58,145 nt of DNA, taken from assembly GCA_001464275.1 (NCBI GenBank), contig LNFL01000107.1, forward strand, positions 1 through 58,145, given 5' to 3'. The first letter of the stretch is position 1; every line of letters starts with the position of its first letter. This DNA is from Actinobacteria bacterium Ga0077560. Lineage in GTDB: Bacteria > Actinomycetota > Thermoleophilia > Miltoncostaeales > Miltoncostaeaceae. Of this stretch, positions 33,783-42,551 are shown in pieces. The translations under genes and the position numbers were made by a program. The notes beneath the pieces were generated by a model. That model had not been told where the DNA came from and searched no databases. It saw only the letters and a program-made list of their open reading frames with translations.

Positions 33783-35342
33783 ATGCCCACCGCCCGCGCC
33801 CGCACCCCCGCCCCGGTCCCGCGCTGCCTCCCGCTGTTCGACGGCGGTGCCACGCGCGACGCCGACCGGCGCGCTACGGCGCGCCACGGCATCCCGTCGC
33901 TGCTGCTCATGGAACGGGCCGGCCTCGAGAGCGCCCGGGCGATCCTGGACGCGCACCCGGACGCCCGTCGTGCCGTGGTGCTGGTGGGGGCGGGCAACAA
34001 CGGCGGGGACGGCATGGTGGTGGCCCGCCACCTGGCCGAGGCCGGCTGGCGCGTGGAGGTCATGTCCCCCGACGGCGCCCCGCCGTCCACCCAGGACGCC
34101 CACCTGATGAGCAACGTGGCGCTGGGCCTGGGGGTGCCGCTGCGGCCGTTCGATCCGGGCGCCATGCGGTCGGCCGACGCGGTCCTGGTGGACGCGCTGC
34201 TGGGCACCGGCACGCGTGGCGCGCCCCGCGAGCCCATCGCGTCGATGGTGGCATGGGCGCGGGGATGGCCCGGGCCCGTCGTGGCATTGGACGTGCCGAC
34301 CGGGGTGGACGCCGACACCGGGGTCGTGGCCGGGGCGGCGGTCCGCGCGGACCTCACCGTGACCTTCCACGGCGACAAGGTGGGCCTGCGGGTGGCCCCC
34401 GGCCGCGAGCACGCCGGACGCGTCCGGGTGCTCGACATCGGCATCCCGTCGGCGGTCCTGTCGGACCCGTCGGCCTGGCTGGTGCCCGCGTCGGCGGCCA
34501 CGGCCATCCCGCCCAAGCCGGCCGCCGGCGAGAAGTACGGCGCGGGCGCGGTGCTGGTGGTGGCCGGCGCGCCGGGGCTCACCGGGGCGGGCGTCCTGGC
34601 ATCGCTCGCCGCCCTGCGCGCGGGTGCGGGCCTGGCGGTGGCGGCGGTGCCGGCGCCGGTGCAGCCGCTGATGGCGCCGCTCATGCTGGAGGTGATGTGC
34701 GCGCCGGTCGCGCACGAGGACGGCAACCTGTCCGCCGCGTCGGTGGACGAGGTCCTGCGCCAGGCCGGCCGCGTGTCGGCGATCGCGCTGGGACCGGGCC
34801 TGGGCCGCGCGCCCGGCACCACGGCCGCGGTGTCCGGGATCCTGGAGCGGGCCGAGCTGCCCCTGGTGCTCGACGCCGACGGGTTGTGGCACCTGGAGGG
34901 GCGTCCCGAGATGCTCGCCGCGCGCCGAGCGGCGACCGTGATCACCCCGCACGCCGGGGAGGCGGCCCGGCTGCTGGGCTGGGAGCGGGCCCGCGTGGAG
35001 GCCGGGCGGCGCGCCGCCGCCACCGAACTCGCCGCCCGCGGCGGCGTCACCGTGGTCCTCAAGGGGCCCGGCACGATCGTGGCCGACGCCTCGGGCGCGC
35101 TGCTGGTGGCCGAGGGCGGCGGCCCGTCGCTGTCCACCGCCGGCAGCGGCGACGTGCTCACGGGGATCATCGCGGCCGCCCTCGCCAAGGGAATGGCCCC
35201 CACCATCGCGGCCGCCGCCGGGGTGGCGCTGCACGCCGCCGCCGGCGACCACGCGGACCGCGGTGACGGGATGCTGGCGGGCGACCTCCTCGACGCGCTG
35301 CCGGCGGCGATGGCCGCGCTGCGCCGCGAGGGCGGGGCGTGA
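33783..35342 (+). CDS. nnrD: Bifunctional NAD(P)H-hydrate epimerase/dehydratase
   Basis: 519 aa, repairs hydrated NADH and NADPH. N-terminal epimerase (YjeF_N) with GAGNNGGDG (69-77) and LLGTGTRG; C-terminal ADP-dependent dehydratase (YjeF_C/ribokinase fold) with GEKYGAGAVLVV, DADGLW, TPHAGEAARLLG and the catalytic STAGSGDVLTG. Two-domain fusion is normal. The nearby GTG 33780 is disfavoured by spacing to the -10. The stop overlaps alr as GTGA. Confidence 0.95.
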   Translation: MPTARARTPAPVPRCLPLFDGGATRDADRRATARHGIPSLLLMERAGLESARAILDAHPDARRAVVLVGAGNNGGDGMVVARHLAEAGWRVEVMSPDGAPPSTQDAHLMSNVALGLGVPLRPFDPGAMRSADAVLVDALLGTGTRGAPREPIASMVAWARGWPGPVVALDVPTGVDADTGVVAGAAVRADLTVTFHGDKVGLRVAPGREHAGRVRVLDIGIPSAVLSDPSAWLVPASAATAIPPKPAAGEKYGAGAVLVVAGAPGLTGAGVLASLAALRAGAGLAVAAVPAPVQPLMAPLMLEVMCAPVAHEDGNLSAASVDEVLRQAGRVSAIALGPGLGRAPGTTAAVSGILERAELPLVLDADGLWHLEGRPEMLAARRAATVITPHAGEAARLLGWERARVEAGRRAAATELAARGGVTVVLKGPGTIVADASGALLVAEGGGPSLSTAGSGDVLTGIIAAALAKGMAPTIAAAAGVALHAAAGDHADRGDGMLAGDLLDALPAAMAALRREGGA

Positions 35343-36448
35343 CCGCCACCCCCGAACGGGCGCACGCGCCGGTCGACCTGGGTGCGCTGCGCCACAACGT
35401 GCGTGTCCTTGCGAACACCGCCGGGCGGGCGCGGCTGATGGCGGTGGTGAAGGCCGGCGGTTACGGGCACGGCGCCGTGCCCGCCGCCCGGGCCGCCGTG
35501 GAGGCGGGGGCGAGCTGGCTGGGGGTCCACACCGCGGGGGAGGCAGAGGAGCTTCGGGCGGGCGGCGTCGACGCGCCGGTCCTGGTGCTGGGCCCGGTCA
35601 CCGGTGGCGAGTGGGCGCGGGCCGCGGGCGCGGGCGCGGAGGTCGTGGTGTGGTCGCAGGACGGTCTGGCGGCGGCGGTCGCGGCGGGCGTCCCCGGCCT
35701 GCACATCAAGATCGACACGGGGATGGGGCGGCTGGGCATCCACCCCTCCGGGGCGCCGGCGCTCGCGGACGCCGCGGTGGCGGCGGGGGCGCCGGTGACC
35801 GGGGTGATGACGCACTTCGCCACGGCCGACGAGACCGAGGGGCCGAACGCCGGGTTCATGCGAGAGCAGCTCACCCGGTTCCGCTCCACCGCGCGGCAGG
35901 TGCGCGAGCGCTTCCCCGGCGCGCTGGTGCACGCCGCGAACTCGGCCGCCACCCTCAGGGAGCCCGATGCCCGTCTGGACATGGTGCGCTGCGGCATCGC
36001 GGTCTACGGCTGCTCCCCGTTCGGGGACGCCGCCGCCGCGCACGACCTGCGGGCCGTCATGAGCGTGGTCTCCACGATCGCGAGCGTGAAGGTCGTCCAT
36101 TCCCGCGACAGCGTCGGGTACGGCCGCACCTGGCGCGCCGCGCGCGGCACGCGGATCGGCCTGGTGCCCGTGGGATACGCCGACGGCTACGCCCGGGCGC
36201 TCGGCAACCGCGCGCACGTGCTGGTGGCGGGGCGCCGTGTACCGGTGGTCGGCACCATCTCCATGGACCAGCTCACGGTGGACCTGGGACCCGAGAGCAC
36301 CGAGACGGTGGGGGAGCCGGTGGTGCTGCTGGGCGCCGACGGGGATGAGCGGGTCACCGCGGAGGAGCTCGCCGGGCTGCGGGGCACGATCGGCTACGAG
36401 GTGGTGTGCGGCATCGGCGCCCGCATCCCCAGGGTTCCGGTGGGGTGA
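35339..36448 (+). CDS. alr: Alanine racemase
   Basis: 369-aa PLP enzyme producing D-alanine for peptidoglycan. PLP-binding Lys38 in VVKAGGYGHG; second catalytic Tyr in SVGYGRTW; KIDTGMGRLGI and SMDQLTVDLG are family-typical. GTG overlaps the nnrD stop, and its own stop overlaps the next GTG, so nnrD-alr-nucleotidyltransferase are translationally coupled. Confidence 0.96.
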   Translation: MTATPERAHAPVDLGALRHNVRVLANTAGRARLMAVVKAGGYGHGAVPAARAAVEAGASWLGVHTAGEAEELRAGGVDAPVLVLGPVTGGEWARAAGAGAEVVVWSQDGLAAAVAAGVPGLHIKIDTGMGRLGIHPSGAPALADAAVAAGAPVTGVMTHFATADETEGPNAGFMREQLTRFRSTARQVRERFPGALVHAANSAATLREPDARLDMVRCGIAVYGCSPFGDAAAAHDLRAVMSVVSTIASVKVVHSRDSVGYGRTWRAARGTRIGLVPVGYADGYARALGNRAHVLVAGRRVPVVGTISMDQLTVDLGPESTETVGEPVVLLGADGDERVTAEELAGLRGTIGYEVVCGIGARIPRVPVG

Positions 36449-37842
36449 CGCTCGAGGACCTGCGGGGGCCGCTCGCGGCGCTCGGTGACGGCGTGTGGAT
36501 CGTCGGTGGCGGCCTGCGCGACGCGCTGGCGGGCCGCGAGGTGGCGGACGTGGACCTGGCGGTCGCCGGGGACGCCGCCGCGATCGCGCGCGACCTGGCC
36601 CGCGCCGAGGGCGCCGGCCGGTTCCCGCTGTCGGCGGAGTTCGGGGCGTGGCGCGTCCACGGCGGGTACGTGGTGGACATCACGCCGCTGCAGGGCGCGG
36701 ACCTGGCCGAGGACCTGTCGCGGCGGGACCTGACGGCGAACGCCATGGCCCTGCCGGTGTCCGGCCCGGCCGAGCTGGTGGACCCGCACGGCGGGCGCGC
36801 GGACATCGCCTCCCGCACGCTGCGGGCCGTGAGCCCCACGGCCTTCACGGCGGACCCGGTGCGGGTGCTGCGGGCCGCGCGCCTGGCCGACCAGCTGGGC
36901 TTCGCCGTCGACCCCGCCACGGCGGCCCTCGCGCGCGCGGCAGCCCCGTCGTTGTGGGACAGCAGCCCGGAGCGCCTGCGCGACGAGCTGTTCCGGATCG
37001 CCCGCTCGGCCCGGGCGTGGCGGGCGCTGGAGGGCCTCGACGCGCTGGGCGGGCTGGGGGTGCTGGTGCCCCAGCTGGAGGCCGCCCGCGGGATGGTGCA
37101 GAACGCCTACCACCACCGGGACGTGCTGGGACACACGCTGGAGGTGGTGGAGCACGCCTGCCGCATCGTCGACGACCCCGAGCCGGTGTTCCGCGCGCAC
37201 GGGGCCCGGCTGGTGAGGCTGCTGGACGAGCCGGTGGCCGACGGGATGACCCGCCGGGACGGCCTCATCGTGGGCGCGCTCCTGCACGACATGGCCAAGC
37301 CGGCCACCCGGGCCGTCCAGCCGGACGGCCGCGTGACGTTCTTCCACCATGACCGCGTGGGTGCGGCGGACGCCGATGCGCTGCTCGTGCGGCTGCGCGC
37401 CGCGAACCGGCTGCGGGCCCAGGTGACCGCCCTGGTGCGCGACCACCTGCGGCTGGGCTTCATGGTGCACCGCCAGCCGCTGTCGGTCGTGCAGGCCGAC
37501 CGGTACCTGCGCGGCACCGCGCCGGCGGTGAGCGAGCAGCTGGTGCTCTCGGTCGCGGACCGCCTGGCCACCGACGGCCCGCGGACCACCCCGATCCAGA
37601 TCACGCGGCACCTAGACCTCGCCCGCCAGGTGCTGGCCATCCACCTGGCCCTCCTGGACCGCGGAACCATCCGGCCGCCGCTGCCGGGGGACCGGCTCGC
37701 GGAGGCGCTGGGGCGGGCGCCGGGCCCATGGCTTGCGGAAGTGCTGGAGGCGCTCAGGGAGCGCCAGCTCACGCGTCCGATGAGCGCGGAAACGGCAATA
37801 CGCTTCGCCCGAGAATGGCTTGCGATGCGCGGTGTCGTGTGA
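36445..37842 (+). CDS. CCA-adding/poly(A)-polymerase-type nucleotidyltransferase with HD domain
   Basis: 465 aa. Class II nucleotidyltransferase: IVGGGLRDALAGREVADVDLAV gives the GG-x-x-RD and metal-binding DVD; SRRDLTANAMA and DPVRVLRAARLADQLGF are the nucleotide-selecting RRD and ERxxxE-like regions. An HD phosphohydrolase domain follows (GALLHDMAKPATR ... FFHHDRVGA). This fits a tRNA CCA-end repair enzyme; a poly(A) polymerase role cannot be excluded. GTG start overlaps the alr stop. Confidence 0.88.
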   Translation: MTLEDLRGPLAALGDGVWIVGGGLRDALAGREVADVDLAVAGDAAAIARDLARAEGAGRFPLSAEFGAWRVHGGYVVDITPLQGADLAEDLSRRDLTANAMALPVSGPAELVDPHGGRADIASRTLRAVSPTAFTADPVRVLRAARLADQLGFAVDPATAALARAAAPSLWDSSPERLRDELFRIARSARAWRALEGLDALGGLGVLVPQLEAARGMVQNAYHHRDVLGHTLEVVEHACRIVDDPEPVFRAHGARLVRLLDEPVADGMTRRDGLIVGALLHDMAKPATRAVQPDGRVTFFHHDRVGAADADALLVRLRAANRLRAQVTALVRDHLRLGFMVHRQPLSVVQADRYLRGTAPAVSEQLVLSVADRLATDGPRTTPIQITRHLDLARQVLAIHLALLDRGTIRPPLPGDRLAEALGRAPGPWLAEVLEALRERQLTRPMSAETAIRFAREWLAMRGVV

Positions 37843-37880
37843 AAAATCCGGGTGAACGGTAGTTTCCGGCGAGCTTTGCT

Positions 37881-37909
37881 TTGGCCCATTCGGGGGGTCG
37901 GGCTATCGT
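37881..37909 (+). promoter_or_regulatory. Promoter of the CAP-domain gene (leaderless)
   Basis: TTGGCC (37881-37886), 17-bp spacer, TATCGT (37904-37909), then 6 bases to GTG 37916. Confidence 0.6.
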
Positions 37910-37915
37910 GCCCAC

Positions 37916-38374
37916 GTGCCCTACCCAAGCCGCACGGCGGCGATGGTCTCGCTCGTTCTCGCAGCGGGGATCATCGTGACTCCGACGGCCGCCGCGCAGT
38001 GTGGCGAGCCCGACGCATCCGCCGCCCGACAGGTCCTCTCAGGCATCTCCGCCGCGCGTGAGAACGCCGGCCTCCCCGCCCTGAAGACCAACCCCCGCCT
38101 CACGCGCGTGGCCTCGCGTCATGCCCGCCGGATGGCCATCTCAGGCTCCATCTGGCACGACAACCTGGCCGCGTGGGCCAACGGCAGGGCCGTCGCGCAG
38201 AACGTCGCGTACGGCGCGTCCGGGAACGAGGCGTTCGACGCGATGTGGAACTCCACCCCGCACCGCACCGCGATGATGTCCCGGAGGTACCGCATCGTCG
38301 GCGTTGGGGCCGCACGGTCCTGCGGCGGCGAGATCATGGTCGCCGTCGACCTCATGGCGCCGGCCCCGCGCTGA
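37916..38374 (+). CDS. Secreted CAP/SCP-domain protein
   Basis: 152 aa. Signal peptide MVSLVLAAGIIVTPTAAA with cleavage near AAAQ. CAP-domain layout: ISAARENAGLPALKTNPRLTRVA, HARRMAISGSIWHD, then MWNSTPHRTAMMSRRYRIVGVGAA. The usual GEN(I/V)AYG motif is changed to AQNVAYG, so the conserved Glu is Gln. Two Cys (QCGEP near the start, SCGGE near the end) probably form a disulfide. Extracellular role unknown; the family is broad. Leaderless start. Confidence 0.82.
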   Translation: MPYPSRTAAMVSLVLAAGIIVTPTAAAQCGEPDASAARQVLSGISAARENAGLPALKTNPRLTRVASRHARRMAISGSIWHDNLAAWANGRAVAQNVAYGASGNEAFDAMWNSTPHRTAMMSRRYRIVGVGAARSCGGEIMVAVDLMAPAPR

Positions 38375-38418
38375 CCGGTTCCCGGCGGGTCCCCCGGGGG
38401 CACCGCCGCGCCGTGGAC

Positions 38419-38424
38419 TAGGCT
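38419..38424 (+). promoter_or_regulatory. -10 element for cobalamin adenosyltransferase
   Basis: TAGGCT, 7 bases before ATG 38432, without a ribosome binding site. Confidence 0.55.
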
Positions 38425-38431
38425 CCGCCCA

Positions 38432-39016
38432 ATGGTCCGCCTCACACGCATCTACACCCGGCTCGGCGACGCTGGGGACACCCACCTGGGCGACATGAGC
38501 CGCGTCCGCAAGACGAACGCCCGCGTGTCGGCGTTCGGGGACGTGGACGAGGCCAACAGCGCGATCGGGGTGGCCCGCGCGGGCGGCCTGCCCGAGACGG
38601 TCGACGCCTGGCTCGCGCTGGTTCAGAACGATCTGTTCGACGTGGGCGCCGACCTGTGCGTGCCCGAGGGCGCCGAGCCCGGCGGCCGGCCGCCGCTGCG
38701 GGTCACCGCGGACCAGGTGGCGCGCCTCGAGACGTGGTGCGATGCGGCGAACGACGACCTGGATCCCCTCACGAGCTTCGTCCTGCCCGGGGGCACGGCC
38801 GCCGCCGCGGCGGTCCACCTCGCGCGCGCGGTGTGCCGCCGGGCGGAGCGGGCCGTGGTCGCGCTGTCGGACGAGGAGGCCGTGAACCCGCAGGTGGTCG
38901 CCTATCTCAACCGGCTCTCGGACCTGCTGTTCATCCTGGCCCGCACGTGCAACGTGGGCGCCGGCGGCGACGTGCTGTGGCAGCCCGGCGCCGGGCGGGC
39001 CGCCGACGCCGGTTAG
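38432..39016 (+). CDS. Cob(I)yrinic acid a,c-diamide/cobalamin adenosyltransferase (PduO type)
   Basis: 194 aa. Transfers the adenosyl group of ATP to Co(I) corrinoid, making adenosylcobalamin. YTRLGDAGDTHLGDMSRVRK is the ATP-binding N-terminus, DEANSAIGVA and FVLPGGTAAAAAVHLARAVCRRAER the core helices with the R-R-A-E-R motif, and YLNRLSDLLFILAR the C-terminal helix. Converges with lgt, stops overlapping. No cobalamin synthesis or B12 riboswitch is nearby. Confidence 0.92.
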   Translation: MVRLTRIYTRLGDAGDTHLGDMSRVRKTNARVSAFGDVDEANSAIGVARAGGLPETVDAWLALVQNDLFDVGADLCVPEGAEPGGRPPLRVTADQVARLETWCDAANDDLDPLTSFVLPGGTAAAAAVHLARAVCRRAERAVVALSDEEAVNPQVVAYLNRLSDLLFILARTCNVGAGGDVLWQPGAGRAADAG

Positions 39017-39750
39017 CGCTTGGCGGGCGTCGCGGGACCGGACGCCAGGAAGTACAGCGCGGCGCCCAGCGCGACGAGGCCCACGGACACCAGCTGGGCG
39101 GCGGTGAGGCCCGCGGCGACCTCGGAGTTGCGCCGGATGAACTCGATGAGGAACCGCTCGAGGCCGGCGAACACGCAGTAGATGCCGAACAGCGCCCACG
39201 GCGCGGTGACCCGGCCGCGCAGCCGCCACAGCGCCCAGAACAGGACCGCCATCGCGGCGGTCTCGTACAGCGGCGTGGGGTGGACGATCTCGGTGGTCGG
39301 GACGGTGCCCTCGGGGTAGCTCATGCCCCACGGCAGGTCGGTGGCCGACCCGTAGTCACCGTCGCCCGCGAGCTGGCAGCCGATCCGGCCGATGCCGTAC
39401 CCGAGGGCCAGCGGCGCGGCGGCGGCGTTCGCGATCTGCCCGAGTGGCAGGCGCAGCATCGCCGCGGCGATCACGACGCCGGCGACACCGCCGATGAGCC
39501 CGCCGTACCACGTGAGCCCGCTTCCGGAGAGCAGCGGCTCGCCCGGGTTCTCCAGGACGTACCAGACCTTGGCGCCGGCGATCCCGCCCACGCCCGCGCC
39601 GAACATGAGCCAGAAGGCGTTCGCCGGGTCGAAGCCGCGCTCGCGCAGGTCCTCCCTGAGGAACCACCAGGGCACCACCAGCGCGATCGCCATCATCGCC
39701 CCGAACGAGTAGAGCGTGAACGGGCCGATCGAGAGGAGCTCGGGGAGCAC
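39013..39750 (-). CDS. lgt: Prolipoprotein diacylglyceryl transferase
   Basis: 245 aa, seven membrane helices. Transfers diacylglycerol from phosphatidylglycerol to the lipobox Cys of prolipoproteins. Signature region GYGIGRIGCQLAGDGDYG and the periplasmic HPTPLYE motif are present, as is WYGGLIGGV near the essential region. Start is GTG 39750, 6 bases after a TAGCGT hexamer. Stop overlaps that of the adenosyltransferase. Confidence 0.93.
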   Translation of the reverse strand: MLPELLSIGPFTLYSFGAMMAIALVVPWWFLREDLRERGFDPANAFWLMFGAGVGGIAGAKVWYVLENPGEPLLSGSGLTWYGGLIGGVAGVVIAAAMLRLPLGQIANAAAAPLALGYGIGRIGCQLAGDGDYGSATDLPWGMSYPEGTVPTTEIVHPTPLYETAAMAVLFWALWRLRGRVTAPWALFGIYCVFAGLERFLIEFIRRNSEVAAGLTAAQLVSVGLVALGAALYFLASGPATPAKR

Positions 39751-39756
39751 GCCGGA

Positions 39757-39762
39757 ACGCTA
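39757..39762 (-). promoter_or_regulatory. -10 element for lgt (leaderless)
   Basis: On the minus strand TAGCGT, then TCCGGC and GTG 39750. Confidence 0.6.
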
Positions 39763-39782
39763 CCGGCTGAGGGCGCCCGCCG

Positions 39783-41156
39783 TCAGTAACGCCGGGCGCC
39801 GGCGTACGCCTGCGCCCACTGGGGCTCGTAGAGCGACGAGAGGCCAACGGTGTCGCCCGGCCCCGGGGCGTTCACGAACTGCCCGTCGCCGACGTACAGG
39901 CCCACGTGGCGGATCACCCCGTCGGGGGTGCTGAAGAACACCGCGTCGCCGGGCCGCAGGGCGGTGGGCTCCACGGGCGTTCCGCGCCGCGCCTGGGCCT
40001 CGGCGGTCGCCGGCAGCGTCACGCCGTTGCGGGCGTACACCACCTGGACCAGGGCGGCGGCGTCCAGCCCGCCCGTGCGGTCGGCCGGGTGTGGGGTCCC
40101 GAGGAGCCCGAGGGCGTCGCGCAGGGCCGGGGCGCCGGCGGCGCCGACGGTGGGGAGGACCGGCGCGGCGAGCAGGTCCACCGCCGGCACGTTGGGGAAC
40201 ACCGACGCGGTGGGGTCGCCGCCGAGCTCCGCGAAGTTGCGGCTCACGTTGCGGGTCCAGTTCGAGTTGAGGCCCGTCGGGTCGTTGGATGCGCCCTCGG
40301 GCGCCCACCGCTGCTGGATGGTGGGGATCGTGACCCGGCCGTCCGCCAGGTACAGGCGACCGCCCAGGTTCTGGGCGGCGCGGTGGATGGCGTCCGCCCA
40401 CGAGGCGAAGCGCATCCCGGGGCCCAGGCCGAACGGGTTGTGGATGACCTGCGACGGGCCGTAGGTCCCGAAGGAGGTCTCCGCGCCGCTGATGGCCACC
40501 AGGAACCTGGGGTCGAGGCCCACGGCCGCCGACTCCGCCACGAACACCGCGCCGAGGCCCGCGAGCGGGCTGCCCTTGCCGGCGAGGTAGGCGTCCAGCC
40601 GGGCGGCGCCGTCGGCGCCGGCGGGAATGGGCGTGGCCGCCGCGACGGCGACCGGGGCGGCGGCGGTGGTGAGCACCGGCTGGGCGGCGGCGGGGGCCGG
40701 CGCGTCGAGCCCCGGGAGCACGATCACCGGCGAGGTCCGGTCGCCGCCGGGCCCGGTGAGGCCGGGGCGGGCCGGGTCGTCCTCCCGCGGGGTGGCGGGC
40801 GCCTCCGCGGCGATCCGGGCGAGGATGCGCTCCTCCGCCTCCAGCCGGTTCAGGAGCTGGTCCTTGCGGTCCTGCAGGTCGCGTTCCTCGGCCTTCAGCG
40901 CCTCGCGCTCGGATGACCCGCCGGCCCGGTAGAGCCGAGCGCGCACCGCGGCGAGCTCGGCGGACACGGCGTCCACCTGCGCGCGGGCGGCGTCCACGCG
41001 GGCCCGTGCGGCGTCGACGCGGGCGGTGGGCTCGCTGAGGTCCGCGTCCTGGGAGGGGGCGGCCACCAGGGTGCCCGCCGCGATCGCCGGGAGGGCGATC
41101 AGCGCGGAGGTGAGCGCGGCGACCAGCCGCGAGGAGGCATGACGGCGTCCGGCCAT
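39783..41156 (-). CDS. Secreted coiled-coil protein with glucosaminidase-like and inactive NlpC/P60-like domains
   Basis: 457 aa. Signal peptide (LVAALTSALIALPAIAAGTL), a coiled coil (residues about 45-120), a Pro/Ala linker, a lysozyme/glucosaminidase-like module (VAESAAVGLDPRFLVAISGAE ... YGPSQVIHNPFGLG) and a C-terminal NlpC/P60 fold. In the last, the expected DCSGL is D365-A-A-A-L369, so the nucleophile Cys is Ala366, while His417 (VIRHVGLYVGDG) is kept. Hydrolysis by this domain should be impossible; a binding or regulatory role is likely. No clear -10 or ribosome binding site before the ATG. Confidence 0.8.
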   Translation of the reverse strand: MAGRRHASSRLVAALTSALIALPAIAAGTLVAAPSQDADLSEPTARVDAARARVDAARAQVDAVSAELAAVRARLYRAGGSSEREALKAEERDLQDRKDQLLNRLEAEERILARIAAEAPATPREDDPARPGLTGPGGDRTSPVIVLPGLDAPAPAAAQPVLTTAAAPVAVAAATPIPAGADGAARLDAYLAGKGSPLAGLGAVFVAESAAVGLDPRFLVAISGAETSFGTYGPSQVIHNPFGLGPGMRFASWADAIHRAAQNLGGRLYLADGRVTIPTIQQRWAPEGASNDPTGLNSNWTRNVSRNFAELGGDPTASVFPNVPAVDLLAAPVLPTVGAAGAPALRDALGLLGTPHPADRTGGLDAAALVQVVYARNGVTLPATAEAQARRGTPVEPTALRPGDAVFFSTPDGVIRHVGLYVGDGQFVNAPGPGDTVGLSSLYEPQWAQAYAGARRY

Positions 41157-41279
41157 CACCAATGGATCGCCCGATCGGCGCCCGCACTTGAGCCGGGAGG
41201 GCGGGGCCGGCCCGTCCTCCCGGGATGCGGTGACCGCCGCCGGCGGGTGCGCCGCCGTCCGGTCCGGCATGCTGGGGGG

Positions 41280-42185
41280 ATGGGGGAACGGGGAACCGCG
41301 GCGGTGCCGTGGCAGGTGTGGTTCGTCGTCCTGGCGGCGATCTGGGGCTGCTCGTTCTGGTTCATGAAGGTGGGGCTGCGCGGCCTGTCCCCGCTGGAGG
41401 TGGCGTTCTGGCGGCTGGCCCTCGGCGCGGCCGCGCTGTGGGTGCTGGTGGCGGTCACCCGGGCCCGGATGCCGCGGGGGCTCCGGGTGTGGCGGGACCT
41501 GCTGGTGGTGGGCCTGCTCGGCAACTCCGTGCCGTTCCTGCTGTTCGCCTACGGCGAGACGCACGTCTCGTCGGTGCTGGCGGGGATCATCAACGCGGCC
41601 ACGCCCCTGGCGACGATCGCGTTCACGCTGGCCGTGTTCCGGGACGAGCCGGCGACCCGCCACGGGCTGGCGGGGCTCGCCATCGGCTTCGCGGGCGTGC
41701 TGGTGGTGCTGGGGGCGTGGTCGGGGCTGGGCAGGGGGCAGTGGCTCGGCGCCCTGGCATGCCTGGGCGCGATCTGCTGCTACGGCATCGCCTACCCGTA
41801 CGCGCAGCGGCGGCTCACCGGCTCCGGCGCGGGGCCCATCGCGCTCGCGACCGGGCAGATCACCCTGGCGGCGGCGCTGCTGGCGCCGGGGCTGCCGTGG
41901 GGGTGGGGCGGGGGCGGGCCGGTCACCGGCGACGTCGTGGCGGCCATGCTCGCGCTCGGGATCTTCGGGTCGGGCATCGCGTTCGCGCTGGTGCTGCGGG
42001 TGGTGGAGGCCGCCGGGGCGACGACCTCCAGCACCGTCACCTACGTGATCCCCCTCTTCGCGGTGCTCGCCGGAGTCGTGTTCCTGGGGGAGTCGGTGAG
42101 CTGGCACGAACCGGTGGGCGGCCTGGTGGTCCTGGCGGGCGTGGCCGTGGGCTCCGGGCGGCTCCGGCGGCTCTCGCCCCGCTAA
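41280..42185 (+). CDS. EamA-family (DMT) transporter
   Basis: 301 aa with ten helices in two EamA halves: FVVLAAIWGCSFWFMKVGL and LEVAFWRLALGA open the first, LGALACLGAICCYGIAYPYA the second, and TYVIPLFAVLAGVVFLGE is the typical closing motif. Drug/metabolite exporter superfamily; substrate unknown. A CATGCT hexamer lies 6 bases before the ATG. Divergent from the NlpC-like gene, with about 120 bases between. Confidence 0.85.
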   Translation: MGERGTAAVPWQVWFVVLAAIWGCSFWFMKVGLRGLSPLEVAFWRLALGAAALWVLVAVTRARMPRGLRVWRDLLVVGLLGNSVPFLLFAYGETHVSSVLAGIINAATPLATIAFTLAVFRDEPATRHGLAGLAIGFAGVLVVLGAWSGLGRGQWLGALACLGAICCYGIAYPYAQRRLTGSGAGPIALATGQITLAAALLAPGLPWGWGGGGPVTGDVVAAMLALGIFGSGIAFALVLRVVEAAGATTSSTVTYVIPLFAVLAGVVFLGESVSWHEPVGGLVVLAGVAVGSGRLRRLSPR

Positions 42186-42188
42186 CCT
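42183..42188 (+). promoter_or_regulatory. -10 element for the 117-aa gene (leaderless)
   Basis: TAACCT followed by GCCGGC and ATG 42195; it overlaps the stop codon of the EamA gene. Confidence 0.55.
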
Positions 42189-42194
42189 GCCGGC

Positions 42195-42548
42195 ATGCCG
42201 CTGGCACTGCTGGTCGCCCCGCCGGGCGATGTGAGGGACGCCGTGGGCCTGTTCCTGGCGGGGCTGGGCTGGACGACGGTTCCCGCGGCGCAGGCCGCCG
42301 AGGGGCTCGGCGCGCTCATCACCGCTGTGGAGCCGCTGATCGTGGCCGTCGACTTCCGCGGTGACCCGGACGCGGCCCTCGATTGCGCGGCGGTCGCGGC
42401 GGGCACGGCCGGTTCGGCGGAGGTGTACCTGCTCAACGTGCCCGATCCGCTGCGGGCGGCGGCCGCGGAACGGGCGGCCGGGGCACTCGTGGCGGAGGCG
42501 GCCGGCGACCTGCCGAGGGCGCCCGGGGTCCCGGGTCCCCCGCACTGA
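42195..42548 (+). CDS. Hypothetical protein, possible receiver-like fold
   Basis: 117 aa. Alternating strands and helices (LALLVAPPGDVRDAVGLFLAGL, EPLIVAVDFRGDPDAAL, AEVYLLNVPDPLRAAAA) suggest a small Rossmann- or receiver-like alpha/beta fold, but phospho-acceptor and switch residues of true receivers are not in place. No family recognised. Its own leaderless promoter is visible. Converges with the NlpC/P60 gene. Confidence 0.6.
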   Translation: MPLALLVAPPGDVRDAVGLFLAGLGWTTVPAAQAAEGLGALITAVEPLIVAVDFRGDPDAALDCAAVAAGTAGSAEVYLLNVPDPLRAAAAERAAGALVAEAAGDLPRAPGVPGPPH

Positions 42549-42551
42549 CCG

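Noticed and set aside
38375..38431. Cobalamin riboswitch before the adenosyltransferase
   Set aside because: The 57-base gap is too short and lacks a B12-box-like sequence; a leaderless promoter explains it.
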